The notes beneath the pieces were generated by a model. It made no database searches, was not told the origin of the DNA, and saw only the letters and a list, made by a program, of their open reading frames with translations. This document shows, one piece after another, positions 7,140 to 12,045 of a DNA stretch of 12,045 nt. The DNA is taken from contig JAHECM010000045.1 in the NCBI GenBank assembly GCA_024641725.1, forward strand, positions 1 through 12,045, written 5' to 3'. Each line of letters begins with the position of its first letter. Positions within the stretch are counted from its first letter, which is position 1. The translations under genes and the position numbers were made by a program. The DNA comes from Limnohabitans sp. (GTDB lineage Bacteria; Pseudomonadota; Gammaproteobacteria; Burkholderiales; Burkholderiaceae_C).

Positions 7140-7633
7140 CCACTCGACGCACAGCCGTCTGCGCTGCTGCGGCTTGTTTGGCCACTGCTGCGGCTTTGGC
7201 CGGTTGCGCCACACCCCGACGGGCAAGCCTCCCCGAATCGGCCACTTGGTCCGGGCGACTGGGGCTGCAAGTACAAAGCGAGCCACCCCAAACCTGGAGC
7301 GTGGGTTTCGAGTTGCAAGGCAGCGAACAGCAAGGTGAGCTGCTGCTGCTCAGCCCCATTGGCACCGCTTTGGCGCAACTCCAATGGACCACCCAAAGTG
7401 CCCAGCTGGTGCAGGGAGATCGCCAATGGTCGGGTCGCAACCTGGACCAATTGACACAACAGCTGATGGGCACGGCCTTGCCGCTTGCAGCCCTGTTTGA
7501 TTGGCTCGCAGGCCGCCCCACCGTGGTGCCCGGCTGGCGCGTGGATGTGTCCCAACTGGCGCAAGGCCGGGTTCAAGCCGAGCGTCAAAGCCCGGCGCCA
7601 CAGGCCACCCTGCGCATCGTGCTGGACCGATAA
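7136..7633 (+). CDS. lolB: Outer-membrane lipoprotein receptor LolB
   Basis: Accepts lipoproteins from the periplasmic carrier LolA and inserts them into the inner leaflet of the outer membrane; LolB is itself a lipoprotein. The product is 165 residues, short against about 207 in E. coli. The N-terminus has RR, a hydrophobic Ala-rich core and the lipobox LAGC, with lipidated Cys24. The mature part shows the family's strand pattern: WSGRLGLQV, then GELLLLSPIGTALAQL, LTQQLMGTALPLAALFDWL and GWRVDV. The assignment rests on this pattern, the lipobox and the lolB-ispE-prs order. The gene starts within the TPR stop (ATGA) and ends 64 nt before ispE. Much of the C-terminal lid region is reduced compared with E. 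coli. Confidence 0.88.
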   Translation: MTTRRTAVCAAAACLATAAALAGCATPRRASLPESATWSGRLGLQVQSEPPQTWSVGFELQGSEQQGELLLLSPIGTALAQLQWTTQSAQLVQGDRQWSGRNLDQLTQQLMGTALPLAALFDWLAGRPTVVPGWRVDVSQLAQGRVQAERQSPAPQATLRIVLDR

Positions 7634-7685
7634 AGCACACCCCCTGCACGGCCCCCTGCAAATCAAAACGCCACGACGACTTGGC

Positions 7686-7691
7686 GATAAT
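7686..7691 (+). promoter_or_regulatory. -10 box directly before ispE
   Basis: GATAAT (five of six to consensus) ends 6 nt before the ispE ATG at 7698, separated by a run of six C. Transcription would start at or within a base or two of the A of ATG, giving a leaderless mRNA. There is no Shine-Dalgarno. The -35 region (around 7663) is poor. Confidence 0.45.
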
Positions 7692-7697
7692 CCCCCC

Positions 7698-8555
7698 ATG
7701 AAAGCGCTCTACGACGTCCCGGCCCCGGCCAAGCTGAACCTGTTTTTGCACATCACCGGTCGGCGCGAAGACGGCTACCACCTGCTGCAATCGGCGTTCA
7801 TGCTCATCGACTGGTGCGACACCTTGCACTTTGAACGCCGCAGCGACGGCCAGATCTTGCGCCATGACCTGAGCGTGACCCTGCCGGCACAAGACCTGAT
7901 CACACGCGCCGCGCACTTGCTGCAAAGCCATGCCGGCTGCCCCTTGGGCGCAGACATTTCGATTGAAAAACGCATTCCCGCGCAGGCGGGCATGGGCGGA
8001 GGCTCCTCGGACGCGGCCAGCTGCCTGCTGGCACTGAACCGTTTGTGGCAGCTGCATCTGCCCCTGAGTACGCTGGCTCAAATAGGTTTGCAGCTGGGCG
8101 CCGATGTCCCTTTTTTCTTGCATGGCCGCAACGCCTGGGTGGAGGGCGTGGGCGAAAAAATCACCCCAATCGATTTACCCGCCGCACGGTTTTGCGTCAT
8201 CAAACCCGCTGCCGGTTTGGAAACAGCACAAATTTTTCGCGACCCCCTCCTGAACCGGGCTACAAACCCTGCTATAATTTCAGTCTTTGCTGCAGACCAC
8301 TACCGCTTTGGCCGTAACGATCTGCAACCCGTTGCAGAAGTTCTTTGCCCTGAGGTTTCACAAGCGCTCCAATGCCTTGAAAACGCCGGGTTGAACGGAA
8401 GAATGACAGGTTCAGGCAGCGCAGTGTTTGCACTGCGCGACTCGCCAAACGGAGGGTCAACCAAACAAGTTCAGGTTCCTGAACATTGGCTGATCCGGGA
8501 ATGCAGCAATATGGAGGTTCACCCCTTACTGGGTTGGGCATCCAGCGACAATTGA
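7698..8555 (+). CDS. ispE: 4-(cytidine-5'-diphospho)-2-C-methyl-D-erythritol kinase IspE
   Basis: Cytosolic GHMP-family kinase that phosphorylates CDP-methylerythritol with ATP, the fourth step of the MEP isoprenoid pathway. The product is 285 residues, normal length. Motif 1 is PAPAKLNLFLHITGRREDGYH, with Lys12 near the active site. The glycine-rich ATP loop PAQAGMGGGSSDAAS is at 94-108. Catalytic Asp136 is in LGADVPFF and motif 3, MTGSGSAVF, is at 236-244. The C-terminus ends HPLLGWASSDN, as in relatives. The 3' third contains an embedded promoter-like element at 8270-8278, read as the residues PAIIS. The gene has its own predicted promoter and no ribosome-binding site. It ends 33 nt before tRNA-Gln. 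Confidence 0.96.
   Translation: MKALYDVPAPAKLNLFLHITGRREDGYHLLQSAFMLIDWCDTLHFERRSDGQILRHDLSVTLPAQDLITRAAHLLQSHAGCPLGADISIEKRIPAQAGMGGGSSDAASCLLALNRLWQLHLPLSTLAQIGLQLGADVPFFLHGRNAWVEGVGEKITPIDLPAARFCVIKPAAGLETAQIFRDPLLNRATNPAIISVFAADHYRFGRNDLQPVAEVLCPEVSQALQCLENAGLNGRMTGSGSAVFALRDSPNGGSTKQVQVPEHWLIRECSNMEVHPLLGWASSDN
8270..8278 (+). promoter_or_regulatory. Extended -10 promoter inside ispE, probably for tRNA-Gln and prs
   Basis: TGCTATAAT is a perfect -10 hexamer (8273-8278) preceded by the extended TGN element, so a weak -35 (CTGAAC at 8250-8255, 17-nt spacer) can be tolerated. Predicted transcript start is near 8285, about 300 nt before tRNA-Gln. No better promoter was found between here and 8588. 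The local AT-richness contrasts with the rest of ispE. Confidence 0.55.
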
Positions 8556-8557
8556 TC

Positions 8558-8583
8558 GGTAGGCAGTTGCAAAACTGCCCACC
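8558..8583 (+). other. GNRA-capped hairpin between ispE and tRNA-Gln
   Basis: GGCAGTT (8562-8568) pairs perfectly with AACTGCC (8573-8579) around a GCAA tetraloop. After one A-C mismatch the stem continues with GGT (8558-8560) and ACC (8581-8583). It starts 3 nt after the ispE stop and ends 5 nt before tRNA base 1. No T-run follows, so it is not an intrinsic terminator. It could be an RNase processing signal, an mRNA 3'-end stabiliser, or a structure helping 5' maturation of the tRNA. Confidence 0.5.
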
Positions 8584-8588
8584 TGTGT

Positions 8589-8665
8589 AGGGGAGTCGCC
8601 AAGTTGGTTAAGGCACCGGATTTTGATTCCGGCACGCAAAGGTTCGAATCCTTTCTCCCCTGCCA
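8589..8665 (+). tRNA. tRNA-Gln, anticodon UUG
   Basis: A complete cloverleaf is visible. Acceptor arm AGGGGAG (8589-8595) pairs with CTCCCCT (8655-8661), followed by discriminator G8662 and encoded CCA (8663-8665). The anticodon stem is CCGGA/TCCGG around loop TTTTGAT, with anticodon TTG at 8623-8625. The T arm is AAAGG/CCTTT with loop TTCGAAT. The weak A1-U72 pair and G73 fit known identity needs of glutaminyl-tRNA synthetase. It lies between ispE and prs, as I recall also for pseudomonads, and is probably processed from a transcript that continues into prs 45 nt downstream. Confidence 0.97.
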
Positions 8666-8710
8666 AACCTTTCAACCGTTCAGTCCCGTTTTCTGTTCGC
8701 TGGAACGCTC

Positions 8711-9679
8711 ATGCAGCCTGCTTCTACCCCCGATTTCATGATTTTCACTGGCAATGCCAATCCTGCGTTGGCCGCTGAAATTGCATTTCATCTTGGCACC
8801 CCCTTGGGTGCGGCCGATGTGGGGCGATTCTCAGACGGTGAAGTCACCGTTGAGCTCAAGCAAAACGTGCGTGCTCGCGATGTGTTCGTGGTGCAGTCCA
8901 CTTGCGCACCGACCAACGAAAACCTGATGGAACTGCTGATCATGGTGGACGCGCTCAAGCGTGCTTCTGCCGAGCGCATCACGGCCGTCATCCCCTATTT
9001 CGGCTACGCCCGACAAGACCGCCGTCCACGCTCCACCCGCGTACCAATCTCAGCCAAAGTCGTGGCCAACATGCTCCAAGCCGTGGGCGTGGACCGGGTC
9101 TTGACGATGGACCTGCACGCTGACCAGATCCAAGGCTTTTTCGACATCCCGGTTGACAACATCTACGCCTCGCCCGTGTTGCTGGGTGACTTGCGCCAGA
9201 AAAATTACGACGACCTGATCGTCGTGTCCCCCGACGTCGGCGGCGTGGTGCGTGCACGCGCACTGGCCAAACAACTCGGCTGCGACTTGGCCATCATCGA
9301 CAAACGCCGCCCCAAAGCGAACGTGAGCGAAGTGATGCACGTCATCGGTGAAATCGAAGGCCGCAACTGCGTGATCATGGACGACATGATCGACACAGCA
9401 GGCACCTTGGTGAAAGCCGCCGAAGTGCTCAAAGCACGCGGGGCCAAAAAGGTCTACGCCTATTGCACCCACCCGATTTTCTCGGGCCCGGCCATTGAGC
9501 GCATTGCCAAGGGAGACGCCCTCGACGAAGTCGTGGTCACCAACACCATTCCGCTGTCGGCCAGTGCGTCGGCATGCACCAAAATTCGCCAACTCTCTGT
9601 CGGCCCGCTGATCGCTGAAACGATCCAGCGCATTGCCAAGGGTGAGTCGGTGATGAGCCTGTTTGCAGATCCCAACTGA
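8711..9679 (+). CDS. prs: Ribose-phosphate pyrophosphokinase (PRPP synthetase)
   Basis: Cytosolic enzyme that transfers pyrophosphate from ATP to ribose 5-phosphate, giving PRPP for purine, pyrimidine, histidine, tryptophan and NAD synthesis. The product is 322 residues, family length (E. coli 315). Motifs seen are FSDGEV near 40-45, the flexible ATP-binding loop with RQDRRPRS at 101-108, DLHADQIQGFFD with catalytic His136, the loop IDKRRPKANVSEV at 196-208, and the PRPP loop VIMDDMIDTAGT at 221-232. These place it in the classic class I (phosphate-dependent) type. The ATG at 8711 has only a weak GGA upstream; an internal ATG at residue 10 would still leave the core intact but is less likely. 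A strong terminator follows, separating it from rplY. Confidence 0.97.
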   Translation: MQPASTPDFMIFTGNANPALAAEIAFHLGTPLGAADVGRFSDGEVTVELKQNVRARDVFVVQSTCAPTNENLMELLIMVDALKRASAERITAVIPYFGYARQDRRPRSTRVPISAKVVANMLQAVGVDRVLTMDLHADQIQGFFDIPVDNIYASPVLLGDLRQKNYDDLIVVSPDVGGVVRARALAKQLGCDLAIIDKRRPKANVSEVMHVIGEIEGRNCVIMDDMIDTAGTLVKAAEVLKARGAKKVYAYCTHPIFSGPAIERIAKGDALDEVVVTNTIPLSASASACTKIRQLSVGPLIAETIQRIAKGESVMSLFADPN

Positions 9680-9699
9680 TCTGCTCAGGCGCACCAGTG

Positions 9700-9731
9700 G
9701 CCTGCCACCTTCAAAGGTTGGCAGGCTTTTT
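9700..9731 (+). terminator. Intrinsic terminator after prs
   Basis: GCCTGCCA (9700-9707) pairs with TGGCAGGC (9719-9726). The stem continues with CCT (9708-9710) and AGG (9715-9717) past one bulged T, capped by TCAA. Five T follow at 9727-9731. It begins 21 nt after the prs stop. Confidence 0.9.
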
Positions 9732-9738
9732 AAAGTCT

Positions 9739-9773
9739 GGACCGCACTGGTCGCGGTGGGTCCTCGAAGGAGA
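9739..9773 (+). promoter_or_regulatory. rplY leader hairpin and strong ribosome-binding site
   Basis: GGACC (9739-9743) pairs with GGTCC (9759-9763), and inside it CAC (9745-9747) pairs with GTG (9756-9758) with one bulged G. The loop is 8 nt. It ends 3 nt before the Shine-Dalgarno AAGGAGA (9767-9773), itself 5 nt from the ATG at 9779. The site is well placed for translational control of L25, but that is inference. A possible -10, TAAAGT, sits at 9730-9735. Confidence 0.45.
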
Positions 9774-9778
9774 AACAC

Positions 9779-10402
9779 ATGAAATTCGTCGCTTTTGAGC
9801 GCTCTATGCAAGGTACGGGTGCGAGCCGCCGTCTGCGCAATTCTGGCAAAACCCCGGGCATCGTTTATGGCGGTTCGTCTGAACCCAAACTGATCGACCT
9901 GGACCACAACGCTTTGTGGCACGCCCTGAAAAAAGAAGCTTTCCACGCCACCATCTTGGACATGGAACTGAACGGTCAAACCAGCAAAGTGCTGCTGCGC
10001 GACTACCAGATGCACCCCTACAAGCAATTGGTGCTGCACATTGACTTCCAGCGCGTGGAAGCCGACACCCTGCTGAACATGAAAGTGCCATTGCACTACA
10101 GCGGCGAAAACGACTCTGACGCTGTCAAAACCGACAAGTGCCTGGTCAACCACGTTGTGACTGAAATCCAAGTGGCCTGCCTGCCTGCCAACCTGCCTGA
10201 ATTCATCAGCGTGGACCTGTCGGGTTTGAAGCAAGGCGTGTCCCTGCACCTGAACGACATCGCTTTGCCCAATGGCGTCAAAGCCATCACCCACGGCAAG
10301 CCCAACCCGGTCCTCGTGTCCGTGGTGGCACCGGTGGAAGAAGTGGTTGCCGCACCCGTTGTGGCCGCCGCAGCCCCTGCCAAAGGCAAGGGCAAGAAGT
10401 AA
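9779..10402 (+). CDS. rplY: 50S ribosomal protein L25, Ctc/TL5 long form
   Basis: Binds 5S rRNA (loop E region) in the large ribosomal subunit. The product is 207 residues, the two-domain general-stress Ctc/TL5 form rather than the ~94-residue E. coli type. The N-terminal L25 domain (about 1-95) begins MKFVAFERSMQGTGASRRLR and includes GKTPGIVYGG and LLRDYQMHPYKQLVLHIDFQ. The C-terminal beta domain (about 100-185) includes GENDSDAVKTDKCLVNHVV and LPEFISVDLSGLKQG. The tail is rich in Ala, Val and Pro and ends in a basic KGKGKK patch. A strong Shine-Dalgarno supports the start. It is flanked by terminators on both sides, so it is probably a single-gene transcript, with some read-through from prs possible. 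Confidence 0.96.
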   Translation: MKFVAFERSMQGTGASRRLRNSGKTPGIVYGGSSEPKLIDLDHNALWHALKKEAFHATILDMELNGQTSKVLLRDYQMHPYKQLVLHIDFQRVEADTLLNMKVPLHYSGENDSDAVKTDKCLVNHVVTEIQVACLPANLPEFISVDLSGLKQGVSLHLNDIALPNGVKAITHGKPNPVLVSVVAPVEEVVAAPVVAAAAPAKGKGKK

Positions 10403-10421
10403 TTCTTCTGCCCTGCTGTGC

Positions 10422-10448
10422 AAAGGCCCGCCGTGTGCGGGCCTTTTT
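10422..10448 (+). terminator. Intrinsic terminator after rplY
   Basis: GGCCCGC (10425-10431) pairs perfectly with GCGGGCC (10437-10443) around loop CGTGT, extended by AAA (10422-10424) with TTT. The T-run is 10444-10448. It begins 20 nt after the rplY stop. Confidence 0.92.
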
Positions 10449-10496
10449 CATGGCCAAGCGCCCAAGCCACTGTCCCGAACTGCGTGAGACCCCACG

Positions 10497-10502
10497 GATA
10501 AT
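10497..10502 (+). promoter_or_regulatory. -10 box directly before pth
   Basis: GATAAT (five of six to consensus) ends 8 nt before the pth ATG at 10511. Transcription would start about 1-3 nt before the ATG. No Shine-Dalgarno is present (CACACCCC) and no clear -35. It lies after the rplY terminator, so pth would need its own promoter here. Confidence 0.45.
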
Positions 10503-10510
10503 CACACCCC

Positions 10511-11143
10511 ATGATCAAACTGCTAGTCGGCCTGGGCAACCCGGGCTCCGAATACGAAGACACCCGCCACAACGCTGGGTTCTGGTTCATTGACGCTGTG
10601 GCCCGCGAATTGAAGGTCTCGCTCGTGCCCGAGCGCAGCTACCACGGACTGCTGGCCCGCACCAGTGTCAACGGACAAACCGTTTGGCTGCTGCAACCGC
10701 AGACCTTCATGAATTTGTCAGGCAAATCGGTCTCTGCGCTGGCGCGGTTTTTCAAAATTCAGCCGCAAGAGATTTTGGTGGCCCATGACGAGATGGACAT
10801 CGTGCCTGGCGAAGCCAAACTCAAACTCGGCGGCTCGCATGCCGGCCACAATGGCCTGCGCGACATCCACGCCCAATTGGGCACCGCCGATTACTGGCGC
10901 TTGCGCATTGGCGTGGGGCATCCGGGCGTGAAATCCGAAGTCGTGAGCTGGGTCTTGAAAAAACCCATGGCCGAACACCGCCAAGCGATGGACGACAGCA
11001 TCACCCGGGCCGTGGTGGCCTTGCCCTTGCTGCTGTCCGGCGAGATGGAAAAAGCCATGGTCAAGATCCACACCAGCAAGCCCCCCCGCCCCAAGCTGCC
11101 GAAGCCCCCCAAGCCGCAGCCTCCCGCCTCTGAAACGGTCTAG
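10511..11143 (+). CDS. pth: Peptidyl-tRNA hydrolase
   Basis: Cleaves the ester bond of peptidyl-tRNAs that drop off the ribosome, recycling tRNA in the cytosol. The product is 210 residues against about 194 in E. coli. All active-site residues appear at their usual numbers: Asn10 in GLGNPG, catalytic His20 in TRHNAG, Asn68 in TFMNLSG, Asp93 in AHDEMD and Asn114 in GHNGLR. The extra length is a tail of about 22 residues from position 189 made of Lys and Pro (KPPRPKLPKPPKPQPP) before ASETV. It is encoded over a C7 run at 11081-11087. The start follows a -10-like GATAAT and has no ribosome-binding site. The TAG stop sits in a CTAG shared with the convergent ferredoxin gene. Confidence 0.96.
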   Translation: MIKLLVGLGNPGSEYEDTRHNAGFWFIDAVARELKVSLVPERSYHGLLARTSVNGQTVWLLQPQTFMNLSGKSVSALARFFKIQPQEILVAHDEMDIVPGEAKLKLGGSHAGHNGLRDIHAQLGTADYWRLRIGVGHPGVKSEVVSWVLKKPMAEHRQAMDDSITRAVVALPLLLSGEMEKAMVKIHTSKPPRPKLPKPPKPQPPASETV

Positions 11144-11391
11144 GCTCGCGCCTGCAAACGCCGGTATTTGGACCACAAAGACTCTGTGGCTTCGACATGC
11201 TGGGGATTGACCGGGATACAGGCCACCGGGCACACCTGCACGCACTGAGGTTCGTCAAAATGCCCGACACATTCGGTGCATTTATGGGGGTCAATTTCGT
11301 AAATTTCTGGCCCCAAAAAAATCGCCTGATTGGGGCACTCAGGCTCACACACATCGCAGTTGATGCATTCATCGGTGATCATCAAAGCCAT
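11140..11391 (-). CDS. yfhL: YfhL-family 2[4Fe-4S] ferredoxin
   Basis: Small cytosolic electron carrier of 83 residues with two [4Fe-4S] clusters. The N-terminus, MALMITDECINCDVCEPECP, is close to E. coli YfhL as I remember it. The first cluster motif uses Cys9, 12, 15 and 19. The second region has Cys38, Cys41, an 8-residue gap typical of the Alvin-type subgroup, then Cys50 and Cys54, with Cys58 extra. HVEATESLWSKY matches the family tail. The start at 11391 is fixed by this N-terminus; a longer open frame upstream is not coding. Its TAG stop overlaps the pth stop on the other strand, with no intergenic space and no terminator. It is divergent from the PHP gene. The physiological electron partner cannot be told from here. 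Confidence 0.95.
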   Translation of the reverse strand: MALMITDECINCDVCEPECPNQAIFLGPEIYEIDPHKCTECVGHFDEPQCVQVCPVACIPVNPQHVEATESLWSKYRRLQARA

Positions 11392-11436
11392 GCCGGACAC
11401 CCCGCAAAAATCCAAACGCACACATACATGTCCCGG

Positions 11437-11442
11437 ATTATC
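11437..11442 (-). promoter_or_regulatory. Putative -10 box of the ferredoxin gene
   Basis: On the minus strand this reads GATAAT. A TTCACG hexamer (four of six to TTGACA) lies 16 nt upstream on that strand. Transcript start is predicted near 11430, leaving a leader of about 39 nt before the ATG at 11391. GGGG about 10 nt before the ATG may serve as a weak Shine-Dalgarno. Confidence 0.45.
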
Positions 11443-11513
11443 GGCCACCCGCAACAACCGTGAAGCCGCAGAGGCCGTCCGGCCTGCGTTCAAGGACAAG
11501 CCCCAACTGCCCC

Positions 11514-11519
11514 TAAAAT
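11514..11519 (+). promoter_or_regulatory. -10 box directly before the PHP gene
   Basis: TAAAAT (five of six to consensus) lies 6 nt before an in-frame GTG at 11526 and 15 nt before the ATG at 11535. Predicted transcript start is around 11526, so the mRNA would have either no leader (GTG) or about 9 nt (ATG). There is no Shine-Dalgarno. Confidence 0.42.
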
Positions 11520-11534
11520 GAGAACGTGAACCCC

Positions 11535-12045
11535 ATGACCAACGCCGACTTGCACTGCCACTCCGTCGTTTCCGATGGCACCTTGACCCCCGAAGCCCTG
11601 GCTGAACGGGCCAAAGCCAATGGCGTCGAGCTGTGGGCGCTGACCGACCACGATGAAATCGGCGGACAGGCCCGCGCCCTGGCTGCGGCACAGGCGCAAG
11701 GCATGGGCTACCTGACTGGCACCGAAATCTCCGTCACCTTTGCCCACAAAACCGTCCACATCGTTGGGCTGGGCTTTGATGCCGACAACACCGCCCTGAT
11801 TGAAGGCTTGCAGCGCACCCGGGGTGGACGCGGTGAGCGAGCCAAAGAAATGTCCGACAGCCTCGCCAAAGCGGGCATTCCCGGCTGCTACGAAGGCGCG
11901 CTGAAGTTTGCAGGCAACCACGAACTGATCTCGCGCACCCACTTTGCCCGCTACTTGGTGGAGTCGGGGGTGTGCAAAGAAACCAACGAGGTCTTTCGCA
12001 AATACCTGACCGAAGGCAAACCCGGCTTTGTGCCGCACCGCTGGG
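11535..12045 (+). CDS. rnm: PHP-domain phosphoesterase (RNase AM / 3',5'-nucleoside bisphosphate phosphatase type), 3'-truncated
   Basis: Metal-dependent phosphoesterase of the YciV/Rnm family. Characterised members remove the 3'-phosphate from 3',5'-bisphosphonucleotides such as pAp and trim RNA 5' ends in the cytosol. About 170 of an expected ~280 residues are visible before the window ends. The PHP metal motifs are NADLHCHSVVSDGTLTPEAL, with His7, His9 and Asp14, and LWALTDHDEIGG at 33-44, with Asp38 and His39. These are followed by the conserved Glu in GTEIS and by HELISRTHFARYLVE. The ATG at 11535 gives the standard MTNADLH start; GTG at 11526 would add three residues. It is divergent from yfhL with a 143-bp gap. 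The family call is firm, the exact substrate less so. Confidence 0.9.
   Translation, partial: MTNADLHCHSVVSDGTLTPEALAERAKANGVELWALTDHDEIGGQARALAAAQAQGMGYLTGTEISVTFAHKTVHIVGLGFDADNTALIEGLQRTRGGRGERAKEMSDSLAKAGIPGCYEGALKFAGNHELISRTHFARYLVESGVCKETNEVFRKYLTEGKPGFVPHRW

Noticed and set aside
8589..8665. tRNA-Gln as an integration site for a mobile element
   Set aside because: No integrase, no repeated tRNA 3' end and no foreign gene nearby; both flanks are conserved core genes.
9050..10423. 457-codon minus-strand open frame across prs and rplY
   Set aside because: It is antisense to two certain genes, His- and Gln-rich in the way shadow frames of GC-rich genes are, and shows no recognisable domain.
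11392..11691. N-terminal extension of the ferredoxin frame on the minus strand
   Set aside because: The YfhL family starts at MALMITDEC (11391). The upstream part runs antisense through the start of the PHP gene and looks non-coding.

Overview
The window looks like chromosomal DNA of a GC-rich betaproteobacterium, most likely Burkholderiales and probably Comamonadaceae. The grounds are the codon use, the closeness of every core protein to beta/gammaproteobacterial families, and the gene string TPR protein - lolB - ispE - tRNA-Gln - prs - rplY - pth. From memory, that order is also kept in pseudomonads. No search was run, so the genus is not settled. I saw no insertion sequence, phage gene, CRISPR array or integration scar. 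The region reads as ordinary core chromosome with one metabolic cassette.

Layout. Bases 1-593 (+) hold the C-terminal two thirds of tryptophan 2,3-dioxygenase (kynA), cut by the window edge. Bases 685-3416 (+) hold a two-subunit molybdenum hydroxylase of the isoquinoline 1-oxidoreductase type: a 2Fe-2S small subunit and a Tat-exported molybdopterin large subunit, joined by an ATGA overlap. Convergent to it, 5342-3502 (-) holds fpg (mutM) and mutY, overlapping by 16 nt, as a two-gene oxidised-guanine repair operon. From a 66-75 bp divergent gap, the plus-strand string starts at 5418: an exported TPR protein, lolB (ATGA overlap), ispE, tRNA-Gln(UUG), prs, rplY and pth, running to 11143. The stop codon of pth shares a CTAG tetranucleotide with the stop of a convergent YfhL-type 2[4Fe-4S] ferredoxin (11391-11140, -). 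A PHP-domain phosphoesterase (11535 to the window end, +) starts divergently from the ferredoxin and is cut by the right edge.

How the genes fit together. lolB receives lipoproteins at the outer membrane. ispE makes isoprenoid precursors, prs makes PRPP for nucleotides, and rplY and pth serve translation. They sit together by conserved synteny rather than as one pathway. Two clear intrinsic terminators (after prs and after rplY) split the string into shorter transcripts. kynA and the molybdenum hydroxylase might be linked through aromatic N-heterocycle metabolism, but that is inference.

Regulation. Several genes (ispE, pth, the PHP gene, possibly the TPR gene) have a -10-like hexamer (GATAAT or TAAAAT type) only about 6-10 nt before the start codon and no visible Shine-Dalgarno. 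This predicts leaderless or near-leaderless mRNAs. A strong extended -10 (TGCTATAAT) lies inside ispE and probably drives tRNA-Gln and prs. The window does not show an obviously new biological system. The best leads are this promoter/start architecture, the hairpin in the rplY leader, the uncharacterised TPR partner of lolB, and the unknown substrate of the molybdenum hydroxylase. No stretch above about 150 bases lacks a gene.
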